A stretch of DNA of 64,000 bases from Paenibacillus kribbensis (GCF_002240415.1 NZ_CP020028.1:2257501-2321500); one strand, 5' to 3'; numbered from the stretch's first letter, positions 42,078 to 51,991 are shown. Notes: generated from the sequence alone by a model not told the origin. Numbers and translations are program-made.

Positions 42078-43472
42078 ATGTATAAGCGACTTAGTTCCGT
42101 ATTGTTCCCGATTGTTGCCCTGCTCATGATAGGAGCATTTGTGTGGGGTTATCGGGAAAGCCAGATGAGAAAAGAGGTATCTCTTCAGGCCAAAAGCATG
42201 TCGATTAAAACGGAAAATCAATACCAGCGTGCGTTTCATGATTTGTCGTTTCATATGGATCAACTGCATTCCCAACTGGGTAACGCAGTTGCTGTCCATA
42301 ATACTTCACACGCGATGCATCGCAAATGTTTGATGAATGTGTGGAGGATTACAAGTGAGGCCCAAAGTGAGGTTAACCAGCTGCCTCTCAATGTGATGCC
42401 ATTTAACCATGCCAAGGATTTGCTGTCACATTTATCTACATTTTCGTATCAGACTGCCGTGCGTGACCTGGATCACGAGCCTTTAACGAAGAAAGAATTA
42501 TCCAATCTGAAAACGTTATATAACAATTCCAGAGAAATTTCGAAAAGCATGCACGAAGTTCGAGCAAAGGCCTTGAGTAAAAACTTGCGATGGACTGATG
42601 TAGAGCAAGCCCCAGGCGCCCAAACCGGGCCAAAGGATAACACGATTATTGATGGCTTCAAAACCGTGGACAAAAAGGTGGAGGGCTACAAGGAGCTGGA
42701 TTGGGGACCTTCCGTGGCCACCATTTATGCCAAGCGTTCTGTGAAAAATTTGAATCTCCCGGTCGTGAGTGCCGAGCAAATTAAACGGAATGCTGCTGAA
42801 TTTACAGGCAAACCGGAAAGCCAGATTCGTGTCCATGAAAATGGTAAAGGAACAGAATGGGCGTCCTATACGGCTACCCTGCTCAACAACAAGCAGAAGC
42901 CTGTGGCCACCATGGATTTTACGAAAAAGGGCGGTAAGCTCATCTCTTATCACGATATGAGAGAGGTAGGTCCCAAAAAAGTCACCCGCAATGAGGCGAT
43001 TCGCCATGCTAGTGATTTTCTCGCACATAAGGGCTATAAGGGGATGAAGCCGGTTGCTTATGATGAAAGAACAAATTTAGCTGCCATCACATATGCAAGC
43101 GTGCAAGGGGACGTGATTATCTATCCAGAAAAAATCACAGTTAGATCGGGCCTGGATAACGGAACAGTGACCGGGCTTCAAGCGAGCGACTATGTGCACG
43201 AGCACAATCCTCTCCGACGTATCCCGAAGGCCAAACTGGATTTGAAGGCTGCACGAGCGAAGTTGAATCCCGAGTTTCATGAGACCTACCACCGGAAAGC
43301 ATTGATAAAAAATGAACTGTCGAAAGAAGTTCTGTGCTATGAATTCGGCGGAAAAATCAATGGCTCCGTTTATCGGATATACATTAATGCAGATACAGGA
43401 ATGGAAGAAACGATTGAGCAAGTGAAAGACTCGGATGAGCCTCAAGCCAAAGCGAAAAATGCATATCGCTAA
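42078..43472 (+). CDS. ypeB: Germination protein YpeB
   Basis: A 464-residue spore protein needed to keep the cortex lytic enzyme SleB in place and active. An N-terminal signal-like anchor (about 8-25) is followed by a coiled N-terminal domain and PepSY-like repeats (VTRNEAIRHASDFLAHKGY, YRIYINADTGMEETIEQV). ATG follows AAGGAGACTCCC. Its usual upstream partner sleB is missing from this locus. Confidence 0.9.
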   Translation: MYKRLSSVLFPIVALLMIGAFVWGYRESQMRKEVSLQAKSMSIKTENQYQRAFHDLSFHMDQLHSQLGNAVAVHNTSHAMHRKCLMNVWRITSEAQSEVNQLPLNVMPFNHAKDLLSHLSTFSYQTAVRDLDHEPLTKKELSNLKTLYNNSREISKSMHEVRAKALSKNLRWTDVEQAPGAQTGPKDNTIIDGFKTVDKKVEGYKELDWGPSVATIYAKRSVKNLNLPVVSAEQIKRNAAEFTGKPESQIRVHENGKGTEWASYTATLLNNKQKPVATMDFTKKGGKLISYHDMREVGPKKVTRNEAIRHASDFLAHKGYKGMKPVAYDERTNLAAITYASVQGDVIIYPEKITVRSGLDNGTVTGLQASDYVHEHNPLRRIPKAKLDLKAARAKLNPEFHETYHRKALIKNELSKEVLCYEFGGKINGSVYRIYINADTGMEETIEQVKDSDEPQAKAKNAYR

Positions 43473-43504
43473 AGGTACAAGGGATATAAATCCTTAACCG
43501 CTCT

Positions 43505-43532
43505 AAACCTCCTTAAATTAAGGGGGTTTTTT
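43505..43532 (+). terminator. Terminator after ypeB
   Basis: AACCTCCTTAA pairs with TTAAGGGGGTT, followed by T residues. Confidence 0.85.
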
Positions 43533-43637
43533 GCGCTTTAATCATGGTTCCAACAAATAAAATGCTTAATATAGGCATAAAGTCGTGGTATTATAGACCT
43601 TAGTTAAAGCTTTTAATGGACAAGGACGGTGAATGGT

Positions 43638-44297
43638 TTGTTTCCTAAAATTAACGATGTGTTATACATACAAGTGGCTGGCAACGATCACAAGGACGAG
43701 CTTTTTGAATTCAAGTCGCGTATTGCGGAAGAGGAGTCACAGAACTTTCTGATTGAAATCCCCATGTCACAAACGAGTGGGCGTTTGAAAAGGCTCTATC
43801 TGGGGGAAGAGCTATCCATATTTTTCATGAGCGAGGGTGGAATTAAAAACTATTTTAATACTCATGTAACGGGTTTTAAAGAAGATGTGCTGCGGATGGT
43901 CCGCATTCAAAAGCCGGACCCGGACAGCATCAGCAAAATTCAGCGTCGAAACTATCTCCGTGTTCAGGCCAATCTGGAAATTGCGGTAAAACATGGTGTG
44001 AACGAATCAAGATTTGTAGCAGAGACACATGATGTGGGAGGCGGGGGCGTTTCTTTTCATACTCAGGAAGCGCACCACCTGGAAGAAGGAGAATCGTTGT
44101 CCTGCTGGATTTTGGTTCCTTATAGAAACGGCACGCTGGAGCATGTTTGGTTCCAGTCTGAAGTTATACGCATTCAGGAGATGGAAAATGGCCGCAGGCT
44201 CATCATGTTGAAATATGAAAAAATTGCTGATCAGGAGCGCCAAAAGCTGATTAAATATTGCTTTGAGAGACAGCTGGAATTTCGGGAAAAATCGTAA
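43638..44297 (+). CDS. PilZ-domain protein, YpfA/MotI-like
   Basis: A 219-residue YcgR-type protein: an N-terminal flagellar-brake domain (about 1-100) and a PilZ domain. The c-di-GMP motif RxxxR is in RRNYLRV, but the second motif (D/NxSxxG) reads DVGGGGVSF, with Gly in place of Ser. In B. subtilis YpfA (MotI) binds c-di-GMP and brakes the flagellar motor; it lies next to cmk as here. I took TTG 43638, 11 bases from AAGGA; a GTG at 43629 would be two bases from it. Confidence 0.82.
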   Translation: MFPKINDVLYIQVAGNDHKDELFEFKSRIAEEESQNFLIEIPMSQTSGRLKRLYLGEELSIFFMSEGGIKNYFNTHVTGFKEDVLRMVRIQKPDPDSISKIQRRNYLRVQANLEIAVKHGVNESRFVAETHDVGGGGVSFHTQEAHHLEEGESLSCWILVPYRNGTLEHVWFQSEVIRIQEMENGRRLIMLKYEKIADQERQKLIKYCFERQLEFREKS

Positions 44298-44426
44298 TCA
44301 TCCGGGGGTATTCTTTTTCAGTAAACCTGCCGTTCATTTTGCATCGTCTATAAATGTGTGGTATAATTTTCACGTCGCAGGCAATGCCTGCTTTTTTCTT
44401 GAGGATAGGTTAGGAGGAATTCCCCG

Positions 44427-45134
44427 TTGGCAAGGCAGCAAGTATCTTCAAATAAAAAAATAAATGTAGCCATTGACGGACCTGCTGGTGCAGGGAAAAG
44501 TACAGTGGCCCGCTTGGTGGCGAAAGCACTTTCTTATGTATATGTGGACACTGGAGCCATGTACCGGGCAGCAACGTGGTATATGATATGTAAGGAAATT
44601 CCGGCGGAAAATGTAGAAAAAGTGCTTCAACATGTACCTGAGCTGGTGATTGAATTAGTACCGGACCCCACAGGTCAAAAGGTTTATTGTAACGGGGAAG
44701 ACGTAACTACAGTAATCCGTTCGATGGAAGTGACCAGCAAGGTATCACAGTATTCGAGTATTGCAGGTTTACGCACACGTTTGACTGAAAACCAGCGTGA
44801 AATGGCTGCGCGTAAGGGCGTCGTTATGGACGGGCGGGACATTGGAACCACAGTGCTTCCAGATGCGGAAGTTAAGGTGTTCATGACTGCAAGTGTTCAG
44901 GAACGTGCCTCTCGCCGTTTTAAAGAATTGAACGGAGCTGATGATATCACTCTGGAGCAGCTTGAACGTGACATTGCGGCACGTGACAAGTTTGACGAGG
45001 AGAGGGAAGTATCCCCGCTTCGTTGCAGTGAGGATGCCATCGTACTGGATACGACCCATATGGGCATTCAGGATGTCGTGGATACGATCGTATCTTATTG
45101 CGCGGCGAAGAAGGATGGGGAGATCAGCCAATGA
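44427..45134 (+). CDS. cmk: Cytidylate kinase
   Basis: Phosphorylates CMP and dCMP. The 235-residue protein has the P-loop IDGPAGAGKSTVARL, VDTGAMYRA, the DGRDIGT loop, and RFKELNG. TTG start, nine bases after AGGAGG. The N-terminus is about ten residues longer than in B. subtilis. plsC overlaps its stop (ATGA). Confidence 0.94.
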   Translation: MARQQVSSNKKINVAIDGPAGAGKSTVARLVAKALSYVYVDTGAMYRAATWYMICKEIPAENVEKVLQHVPELVIELVPDPTGQKVYCNGEDVTTVIRSMEVTSKVSQYSSIAGLRTRLTENQREMAARKGVVMDGRDIGTTVLPDAEVKVFMTASVQERASRRFKELNGADDITLEQLERDIAARDKFDEEREVSPLRCSEDAIVLDTTHMGIQDVVDTIVSYCAAKKDGEISQ

Positions 45135-45724
45135 TATATACGGTATGCGCCAGTATTTTGCGACTCATTTACCGCATTCTGTTTAGACTTGAGGCGGTAG
45201 GCAGGGAAAATGTACCTGCTGAGGGCGGAGTATTGTTGTGCTCTAATCATATTAGTAATCTTGATCCTCCTACAGTTGGTATTTTGCTGAAGCGAAAGGT
45301 TCACTTTATGGCAAAAGCCGAGCTGTTTAATATTCCCGTACTGGGTCCACTGATTGACAAGCTGGGAGCTTTTCCAGTCAAACGCGGTGGTGTGAGTAAG
45401 GAATCCATTAAACTGGCATTGAACATCTTGCGTGATGGAAAAGTGATGGGGATCTTCCCGGAAGGCTCTAGAGGAGCTGGAGGAATCGGTAAAAAGGGTG
45501 CTGCCAGCTTTGCGCTGCGCAGTGGAGCGGCTGCCGTTCCGGTCGCCATTGTAGGTGATTACAAGCTTTTCCGTAAAACGAAAGTGATATACGGCAAGCC
45601 TGTCAATTTGGAGGCTTACCAAAAAGGTGCCGATATCGAGGGAGACCCGCTTGAACTGGCGACAGAAGCAATTATGTCCCGCATCCGTACGATGAAGGAA
45701 ACTGGCAAGCCTACGAATAACTGA
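45131..45724 (+). CDS. plsC: 1-acyl-sn-glycerol-3-phosphate acyltransferase
   Basis: Makes phosphatidic acid from lysophosphatidate. The 197-residue membrane enzyme starts MIYTVCASILRLIYRILF (anchor) and carries SNHISNLDPP (HX4D) and IFPEGSRGAG motifs. It is translationally coupled to cmk. With plsY and gpsA further on it gives three phospholipid genes within 5 kb. Confidence 0.94.
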   Translation: MIYTVCASILRLIYRILFRLEAVGRENVPAEGGVLLCSNHISNLDPPTVGILLKRKVHFMAKAELFNIPVLGPLIDKLGAFPVKRGGVSKESIKLALNILRDGKVMGIFPEGSRGAGGIGKKGAASFALRSGAAAVPVAIVGDYKLFRKTKVIYGKPVNLEAYQKGADIEGDPLELATEAIMSRIRTMKETGKPTNN

Positions 45725-45844
45725 AAGGCTTGCATGAATTATGTCTAAGCTCGGAAAACTAGAACAAAAGTTTAATTGATGTTTTGAACTCTGCCATGCG
45801 CAGGTTTAAATAAATGGTTTTTTTGAATTGAGGAGGGTATTGAC

Positions 45845-47071
45845 ATGTCGGAAGAAATTAAAAATCAAGAAGCTGCTGAAGCGGCTAATCAAGACGAGCT
45901 CGATCAAATCGTCTCCCTGAAAAAAGGTGACACCGTTAAAGGTACGATCGTGAAATTGGAAGATAACCAAGCGGTAGTAAGCATTGGATATAAATACGAT
46001 GGAGTTATTCCAATTCGCGAGTTGTCTTCTGGTTTGGATAACGCAGAAGAAGCAGTACAAGTAGGGCAAGAAGTCGAAGCTAGAATCATTAGCATCGATG
46101 ATGCCAAAGAAAAGCTTGTTCTGTCCAAACGTGCAATCGACAGCGAAAATGCTTGGGAAAAGCTGGAGCAGCTGTTCGAAAGCAAAGAAGTATTTGAAGT
46201 CGTAGTAAACGATGTCGTTAAAGGCGGTATCGTAGTAGACGTGGGTGTGCGTGGATTCATTCCTGCATCCATGGTAGAACGTCATTTCGTTGAAGATTTC
46301 AGCGATTACAAAGGCCGCACATTGCGTGTTGTTGTAAAAGAGCTGGATCGCGAAAACAATAAAGTGATCCTTTCTCAAAAAGACGTTCTGGAAGCAGAAT
46401 TTGAAGCCAACAAGCAGAAAGTAATGGCTGAGCTGAAAGAAGGACAAGAAATCGTAGGTACGGTTCAACGTCTGACTCAGTTCGGTGCTTTTGTTGACGT
46501 AGGTGGCGTGGACGGTTTGGTTCACGTATCTGAAATCGCTTGGACTCATGTTGATAAGCCTTCTGATGCTGTTTCCGAAGGGGATCAAGTAAAAGTAAAA
46601 GTCCTGAAAGTAGATCCTGAAAAAGGAAAAATCAGCCTGAGCATGAAAGCTGCACAGCCTGGTCCTTGGGAATCAGCTGCTGGACAATTTAATAACAATG
46701 ACATCGTAACTGGTGTTGTAAAACGCCTGGTTAACTTCGGTGCATTCGTTGAAATCGCTCCTGGTGTGGAAGGTTTGGTTCATATTTCCCAAATTTCCCA
46801 CAAACACATCGGAACTCCACAAGAAGTTCTGGAAGAAGGACAAGAAGTGAAAGTTAAAATTCTTGAAATGAATCCTTCCGAAAAACGTGTTAGCTTGAGC
46901 ATTAAAGAAACTGAAGAAGCTCCTGAAGCTGCTCCAAAAGCAGAAAGAGCGCCACGTGCTGCTCGCGCGCCTCGTGAGGAACTGAACAATCCGAACGTTT
47001 CGCTCAGCAACTCCGGTCTGAGCATTACGCTTGGCGAACGTTTTGGCGATAAGCTGAACAAATTTAAATGA
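45845..47071 (+). CDS. ypfD: S1-repeat RNA-binding protein (YpfD; ribosomal protein S1 homologue)
   Basis: A 408-residue protein with four S1 domains (about 17-90, 105-170, 190-260 and 275-345), seen as repeats such as [20 protein letters not shown] and [24 protein letters not shown] follows GAGGAGGGTATTGAC. The C-terminal tail is Ala/Arg/Pro-rich. In low-GC Firmicutes these proteins are shorter than E. coli S1 and probably aid translation or RNA handling. The order cmk-plsC-ypfD-der matches B. subtilis. Codon usage is even and looks high-expression. Confidence 0.93.
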   Translation: MSEEIKNQEAAEAANQDELDQIVSLKKGDTVKGTIVKLEDNQAVVSIGYKYDGVIPIRELSSGLDNAEEAVQVGQEVEARIISIDDAKEKLVLSKRAIDSENAWEKLEQLFESKEVFEVVVNDVVKGGIVVDVGVRGFIPASMVERHFVEDFSDYKGRTLRVVVKELDRENNKVILSQKDVLEAEFEANKQKVMAELKEGQEIVGTVQRLTQFGAFVDVGGVDGLVHVSEIAWTHVDKPSDAVSEGDQVKVKVLKVDPEKGKISLSMKAAQPGPWESAAGQFNNNDIVTGVVKRLVNFGAFVEIAPGVEGLVHISQISHKHIGTPQEVLEEGQEVKVKILEMNPSEKRVSLSIKETEEAPEAAPKAERAPRAARAPREELNNPNVSLSNSGLSITLGERFGDKLNKFK

Positions 47072-47111
47072 GTTTGAATCAATACACTTTATAATAAGCA
47101 TAACGTACACC

Positions 47112-47144
47112 ATCGGCGGACCCAGAGGGTTCGCCGATTGTTGT
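47112..47144 (+). terminator. Terminator after ypfD
   Basis: ATCGGCGGACC and GGTTCGCCGAT pair around CAGAG, followed by TGTTGTT. Confidence 0.8.
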
Positions 47145-47216
47145 TACGTGACGATATCGCCAATAGGTATGTTTTTTGCTATGATGAGAGCTGAGAATGA
47201 CAGGAGGAGTGAATTT

Positions 47217-48539
47217 ATGGCAAGACCCGTTGTGGCTATCGTTGGTCGCCCGAATGTGGGAAAATCCACTATTTTTAATCGGATTATCGGGGATCGTTTG
47301 TCCATCGTGGAAGATAAACCCGGAATCACCCGTGACCGTATATACGGTATATCGGAGTGGAATGGAAAATCCTTCAGTATTATCGATACCGGTGGTATTG
47401 AGATTGATGGTGAAGATATCATATTGAAATCCATCCGTATGCAAGCTGAACTGGCAATAGAAGAAGCCGATGTTATCGTATTCATGAGTGATGCGAAAGC
47501 AGGAATTACGCAATCGGATGAAGAGGTAGCTCAAATGCTGTACCGTTCGGGTAAACCGATCATTGTAGCGGTAAACAAAGTGGACAACCTCAATCGTGCC
47601 GATTTGATTTACGAGTTTTATTCTTATGGATTTGGAGATCCTATCCCCGTTTCCGGTAGCCATGGTACAGGTATAGGTGACCTGCTGGATGCAATCACGT
47701 CCAATTTGCCTGAGCTTGAAGAAGAGCACTATGATGATGACGTTATTCGTGTCGCTTTGATCGGTCGCCCGAACGTTGGCAAATCTTCACTTGTGAACGC
47801 CATTCTGGGAGAAGAACGGGTTATTGTTAGTGATATTGCAGGCACGACACGTGATGCGATTGATACGCCTTTTGAAAAAGACGGTCAGAAATATGTACTG
47901 ATTGATACGGCTGGGATGCGCAAACGCGGTAAAGTATATGAAACGACAGAAAAATATAGTGTAATGCGTGCGATGCGTGCTATCGAGCGTGCAGATGTTG
48001 TCCTGGTTGTTATTAACGGCGAGGAAGGTATTATTGAGCAGGATAAGCACATTGCCGGCTATGCTTATGAGGCGGGTAAAGCGTCGCTGTTTGTTGTTAA
48101 CAAATGGGATGTCGTGGATAAAGATGATAAAACGATGCATCAGTTTGAAACTAAAATCCGCGATCACTTCCTGTTCATGACGTATGCTCCGATTGTGTTC
48201 TTGTCTGCCAAAACGAAGCAACGCTTGCAAAAGCTGCTTCCTGTAGTGCAGCATGTAGCCCAGCAGCATGTCATGCGTATTCAGACGCATTTGCTGAATG
48301 ATGTCATTTCCGATGCAGTGGCGATCAATCCTCCACCAACAGATAAAGGACGTCGTCTGCGCATTAACTATGTGACCCAGGTTGCTGTCAAGCCGCCTAC
48401 GATGGTTGTATTCGTTAATGATCCGGAGATCATGCACTTCTCTTACGAGCGTTATCTGGAGAACAAAATTCGCGCCGCCTTCAATTTTGAGGGGACTCCA
48501 ATTCGTATCTTTACACGGCGCAAGTCTGACGAAGGTTAG
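47217..48539 (+). CDS. der: GTPase Der (EngA)
   Basis: A 440-residue essential GTPase for 50S ribosome maturation. It has two G domains: [11 protein letters not shown] with DTGG and NKVD, then [11 protein letters not shown] with DTAG and NKWD, and a KH-like C-terminal domain (about 355-440). ATG 47217 lies behind AGGAGGAG. Confidence 0.96.
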   Translation: MARPVVAIVGRPNVGKSTIFNRIIGDRLSIVEDKPGITRDRIYGISEWNGKSFSIIDTGGIEIDGEDIILKSIRMQAELAIEEADVIVFMSDAKAGITQSDEEVAQMLYRSGKPIIVAVNKVDNLNRADLIYEFYSYGFGDPIPVSGSHGTGIGDLLDAITSNLPELEEEHYDDDVIRVALIGRPNVGKSSLVNAILGEERVIVSDIAGTTRDAIDTPFEKDGQKYVLIDTAGMRKRGKVYETTEKYSVMRAMRAIERADVVLVVINGEEGIIEQDKHIAGYAYEAGKASLFVVNKWDVVDKDDKTMHQFETKIRDHFLFMTYAPIVFLSAKTKQRLQKLLPVVQHVAQQHVMRIQTHLLNDVISDAVAINPPPTDKGRRLRINYVTQVAVKPPTMVVFVNDPEIMHFSYERYLENKIRAAFNFEGTPIRIFTRRKSDEG

Positions 48540-48550
48540 GAGCGAATAGG

Positions 48551-49159
48551 TTGATTTTACAGATCGTTGCCATCGTACTCAGTTACTTGCTTGGCTCTGT
48601 CAGCTTTAGTTTGCTGTATGGAAAATTAAAAGGAATCGACATTCGCCAGCATGGAAGCGGCAATGCCGGTGCGACGAATACGCTGCGCGTGCTTGGAAAA
48701 GGCCCGGCTATTCTGGTATTGCTGCTGGATGTACTTAAAGGGGTTATTGCGGTGCTGATTGGGCACTGGCTGGGCGGAGAATCTACTTGGTTGCCGGGTT
48801 TGTGCGGAATCGCGGCGATCGCGGGCCATAACTGGCCAGTATATTTTCACTTTCGCGGAGGAAAAGGGATTGCTACCGCTATTGGTGTATTAGCATCGCT
48901 GGCCCTGCTTCCCGCTTTATATGCCGGGATCATTGCGATTCTCGCCATCGTAATAACCCGCTATGTGTCCCTTGGATCACTGATTTTTGTCATTCTGACT
49001 CCATGGATTTTGCTTGTGCTTGGATATGAATGGCCGTTCTTCTGGACAGCTCTAGTCATTTGCTTGTTCGCTGTGTGGAGACACCGTACCAATATCGTCA
49101 AGCTGGTACGGGGAAACGAAAATAAGCTTGGCTCTAAAGGAGGAGATCGTCTTGTCTGA
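48551..49159 (+). CDS. plsY: Acyl-phosphate glycerol-3-phosphate acyltransferase
   Basis: Adds the first acyl chain to glycerol 3-phosphate from acyl-phosphate. The 202-residue protein has about five membrane segments and the PlsY motifs SGNAGATNTLR, GHNWPVYFHFRGGKG and TRYVSLGSL. TTG start behind TTAGGAGCG, 11 bases after der. Its stop lies within the gpsA start region. Confidence 0.94.
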   Translation: MILQIVAIVLSYLLGSVSFSLLYGKLKGIDIRQHGSGNAGATNTLRVLGKGPAILVLLLDVLKGVIAVLIGHWLGGESTWLPGLCGIAAIAGHNWPVYFHFRGGKGIATAIGVLASLALLPALYAGIIAILAIVITRYVSLGSLIFVILTPWILLVLGYEWPFFWTALVICLFAVWRHRTNIVKLVRGNENKLGSKGGDRLV

Positions 49160-50192
49160 GAAAATAGCTGTGCTGGTCGCGGGTAGCTGGGGGACAGCCC
49201 TGGCTTCCGTTCTTGCGACCAATAACAACGATGTCTCTGTCTGGACGAGAAATGAGCAGCAAGCAGCTGAAATCAATGAAAAGCATACGAATGAGCATTA
49301 TTTACCCGGCTCCATTTTGTCAGATCGTATTTCCGCTACAACCGACATGGAGACTGCCGTATCTGGTGCCAAAGCTGTTATTATCGTATCTCCTTCGTCT
49401 GCCGCTCGTCAGGTAGCACGTAGTCTAAAAGCTCACTTTACCAAGGATATGTTGGTGGTGCATGCCATTAAAGGCTTTGAAACCGAAACGCTCAAGCGTA
49501 TGTCCACGGTGATCTCGGAAGAACTGGAAATCGCAGAGGGTGATATTGCCGTGCTGTCTGGTCCGAGTCATGCAGAGGAAGTGGTGCGAAAATGCCCAAC
49601 AACGGTCGTAGTAGCTTCCTCCAATGAGCAAGCTGCACGGGCTGCGCAGGAGCTGTTTATGAACTCCTATTTTCGGGTATATACCAACCGTGATTTGCTG
49701 GGCGTAGAGCTGTCCGGGGCGTTGAAAAACATTATCGCTCTAGGCGCGGGAATGTCGGACGGACTTGGCTTCGGTGATAATGCCAAAGCGGCTTTATTGA
49801 CGCGTGGATTAGCAGAGATTACCCGTGCCGGGGTTGAGATGGGCGCTAATCCATTGACCTTTGCCGGCCTGGCTGGTATTGGTGACCTTGTTGTCACTGC
49901 AACGAGCCGTCACAGCCGCAACTGGCGCGCAGGCTCGCTATTGGGACAGGGTCAACAGCTGGATGCTGTGCTGGAATCCATGGGCATGGTGGTAGAGGGC
50001 ATTCGCACAACAAAGGCGGCATACGCGATCTCACAAAAGCTGGGTGTTCAGATGCCTATTACAGAAGTGTTGTATGGGGTACTGTTCGAAGGACGTGACG
50101 TCCGCAAAGCGGTCGAGGCGCTGATGGGTCGCGACCCTAAGACCGAGATGGAAGTTATGCCGCTGCAAACTTGGGAGCAATGGCATTCATAA
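49152..50192 (+). CDS. gpsA: Glycerol-3-phosphate dehydrogenase (NAD(P)+)
   Basis: Makes glycerol 3-phosphate from dihydroxyacetone phosphate. The 346-residue protein has KGFETETLKRMS, LSGPSHAEEV, the catalytic lysine in LSGALKNIIALGAGMSDG and FGDNAKAALLTRG. TTG 49152 starts within the end of plsY, with AAAGGAGGAG upstream. Unusually, the N-terminal Rossmann motif reads VLVAGSWGTALA, so the first glycine of GxGxxG is Val (V9). All other family blocks are intact. The neighbours plsY and plsC supply the same lipid pathway. Confidence 0.93.
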   Translation: MSEKIAVLVAGSWGTALASVLATNNNDVSVWTRNEQQAAEINEKHTNEHYLPGSILSDRISATTDMETAVSGAKAVIIVSPSSAARQVARSLKAHFTKDMLVVHAIKGFETETLKRMSTVISEELEIAEGDIAVLSGPSHAEEVVRKCPTTVVVASSNEQAARAAQELFMNSYFRVYTNRDLLGVELSGALKNIIALGAGMSDGLGFGDNAKAALLTRGLAEITRAGVEMGANPLTFAGLAGIGDLVVTATSRHSRNWRAGSLLGQGQQLDAVLESMGMVVEGIRTTKAAYAISQKLGVQMPITEVLYGVLFEGRDVRKAVEALMGRDPKTEMEVMPLQTWEQWHS

Positions 50193-50218
50193 TGGCTGGG
50201 TGATCCCAAAAATATAGT

Positions 50219-50267
50219 AAAGGCTGTCTCGTAAGTAGATTTTTTCTACGAATGAGATAGCCTTTTT
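50219..50267 (+). terminator. Terminator after gpsA
   Basis: AAGGCTGTCTC and GTAGA pair with TCTAC and GAGATAGCCTT, followed by T residues. Confidence 0.85.
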
Positions 50268-50360
50268 AGTTAGGCGTTAGGCATGTCCTTTGTAAGCTTA
50301 ATCACCTTTCATCTTCACCATTCATAGACTGAGTTGAGCAATGGCGGAGGAGGGGAGATT

Positions 50361-50636
50361 GTGAGTAAAAACTTTCCGAAAGAAGCGTTGAAGGCCATTA
50401 ACAAAAAAGGCGGAAAAAACATATCCGAAAATGCGGTGAAAAAGCTGGCAGGCACGGTAAAGGCGGACACGCTTCAAAATGAAGCGCAGTTGCGTCAGCT
50501 TATCAAGCAGGTATCTGCGATGGCCAACATTCCGGTGTCGGAAGATACAGTAAGGGATATTGTCAGTGCCGTCAAAAAGAGCGGAATGAGTTCTTCCAAT
50601 ATGGAAGCGTTGATGAAAATGATGATGAAAAAATAA
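50361..50636 (+). CDS. spoVIF: Stage VI sporulation protein F
   Basis: A 91-residue mother-cell protein needed for late coat assembly. It matches the family in KNISENAVKKLAGTVKADTL, the LRQLIKQVSAMANIPVS core and the Met-rich end. GTG start at 50361 behind GAGGAGGGG. In B. subtilis spoVIF is elsewhere in the chromosome. Adjacent spoIVA also works in coat morphogenesis, though the two genes are separately terminated. Confidence 0.85.
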   Translation: MSKNFPKEALKAINKKGGKNISENAVKKLAGTVKADTLQNEAQLRQLIKQVSAMANIPVSEDTVRDIVSAVKKSGMSSSNMEALMKMMMKK

Positions 50637-50662
50637 AAAGTTGGCCGCAAATGGTCAGGTTT

Positions 50663-50697
50663 CACCGTGAACCGGGTGGGTTCGCGGTTTTTTTTAT
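50663..50697 (+). terminator. Terminator after spoVIF
   Basis: CACCGTGAACC pairs with GGGTTCGCGGT, followed by T8. Confidence 0.85.
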
Positions 50698-50830
50698 ATG
50701 TTCACGTTTTTTTATATATTGAAGCAGGCTTTCGCTTGCTTTTCACTGCACAAAATATCGAACTACCATGCCGAACATGATATAATGATGCCCAATAGGA
50801 AACGGGTTGAAAGACAGTAAGGAGGAAACA

Positions 50831-51481
50831 ATGTTGAAAGAGGCCATATCATCGGCGCTATTAAACGGGCTGCCTCACGATTTGACAGCTGCGCTGAGTA
50901 GCTTGGCTGATCGTTGGTCAACGGTGTCGGTTCCGTGGATGCTGGGAGGAAGCTGTTCACTATTAGTGCAGGGAGTTGAGCTGGATCGCCTGCCGCGGGA
51001 CATTGATATTTATGCGGATATTCACGCAGCAAAGCAGCTTCATGCGCACCCTCCGGGTGTAAATATAGATCAACAGCAGGTTGACCGCAGCGGCTCGTAC
51101 GTTTCATTACTAAGCCATTATGAGCTGGAGGGATTTCCCGTTGAGTTGGTGGGGGGATTCGAGGTGCTCTGTGACGGAGCGTTATACCGATTGGAGGTCG
51201 AAAAGCTCCTCTGGTCAGCGGGAATCCAGCTTGATTTGGAGCGTGCTTCACTACATCTGATGCCGCTCAGTCACGAGTTGCTATTTAATTTGTTGCGAAA
51301 TCGCCCTGACCGATATGGAGCAATTGCAGAGGTCATGAAGCGTGATCCACAGCGTCATCTGGTGGTACTCAAGCAACTGCTGATCAGTAATATCTGGGCA
51401 GAGGAGCAGTTGGACAGGCTGGTAAAGCTTTTGCCTTGGCCGGAGTTGCATTCCATCATCCGGATGGGACATGATGTATAA
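50831..51481 (+). CDS. Nucleotidyltransferase-like protein, unknown
   Basis: A 216-residue protein with WMLGGSCSLLVQG and PRDIDIYADI (GS and DxD motifs of the polymerase-beta-like nucleotidyltransferase fold). The C-terminal half is helical. ATG 50831 follows AAGGAGG. No antitoxin partner adjoins it. The small 2Fe-2S gene follows 42 bases later and may be co-transcribed. Confidence 0.7.
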   Translation: MLKEAISSALLNGLPHDLTAALSSLADRWSTVSVPWMLGGSCSLLVQGVELDRLPRDIDIYADIHAAKQLHAHPPGVNIDQQQVDRSGSYVSLLSHYELEGFPVELVGGFEVLCDGALYRLEVEKLLWSAGIQLDLERASLHLMPLSHELLFNLLRNRPDRYGAIAEVMKRDPQRHLVVLKQLLISNIWAEEQLDRLVKLLPWPELHSIIRMGHDV

Positions 51482-51523
51482 GCTTCGTATGCTAAGAGGA
51501 AAGACGAAGGGAGGAGCTCGTTC

Positions 51524-51874
51524 ATGAATGTGAAGATTACGTTCAAGCCGTCAGGCAGGCGCGTACGGGTTGGTCAGGGCACGACATTGCTCCAGGCTGC
51601 CCGTAAAGCAGGTGTATATATTCCCACTCGCTGTGACGGGAAAGCGGCCTGCCTCATGTGTAAGGTATATATTTCACCGGAATGGGCTGCATTCGCAGGC
51701 CGTCCCAATGATGCAGAGCAGCGTAAGCTGGGACCTTTATTGGAGGAAGGCATACGATTGTCCTGTCAGGCTCGTGCTCAAGGTGATGTAGAGGCTACGA
51801 TACCGGAGGATAGGCTTAAGGCTGCTATCAGGCGGCAACTGGAGCGCCAAGCGATGGATGACGAACTGTGGTAA
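51524..51874 (+). CDS. 2Fe-2S ferredoxin
   Basis: A 116-residue plant-type ferredoxin fold. Cysteines occur as CDGKAACLMC (C-X5-C-X2-C) and RLSCQARA, the four cluster ligands. GTTLLQAARKAGVYIP is the common N-terminal core. The tail (RRQLERQAMDDELW) is a charged helix. Its electron partner is unknown. ATG follows GGGAGGAG. Confidence 0.85.
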   Translation: MNVKITFKPSGRRVRVGQGTTLLQAARKAGVYIPTRCDGKAACLMCKVYISPEWAAFAGRPNDAEQRKLGPLLEEGIRLSCQARAQGDVEATIPEDRLKAAIRRQLERQAMDDELW

Positions 51875-51891
51875 TCGAAAAATATAACAAC

Positions 51892-51941
51892 AAAGGATGT
51901 TATCCGACGCTTACAAAGAGGTCAGGAGAACATCCTTTTTT
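51892..51941 (+). terminator. Terminator after the ferredoxin gene
   Basis: AAAGGATGTT pairs with AACATCCTTT, followed by T residues. Confidence 0.8.
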
Positions 51942-51962
51942 ATATGGCGCGTGGCGCCGAAG

Positions 51963-51991
51963 TCATGGGAAACCCTCTCTCCGCATATATT
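51963..51991 (+). promoter_or_regulatory. Candidate sigma-E promoter for spoIVA
   Basis: TCATGGG, a 14-base spacer and CATATATT resemble sigma-E elements (-35 TCATATT-like, -10 CATACAMT-like). spoIVA is sigma-E dependent in B. subtilis. A transcript from here would carry a leader of about 290 bases. Confidence 0.5.
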
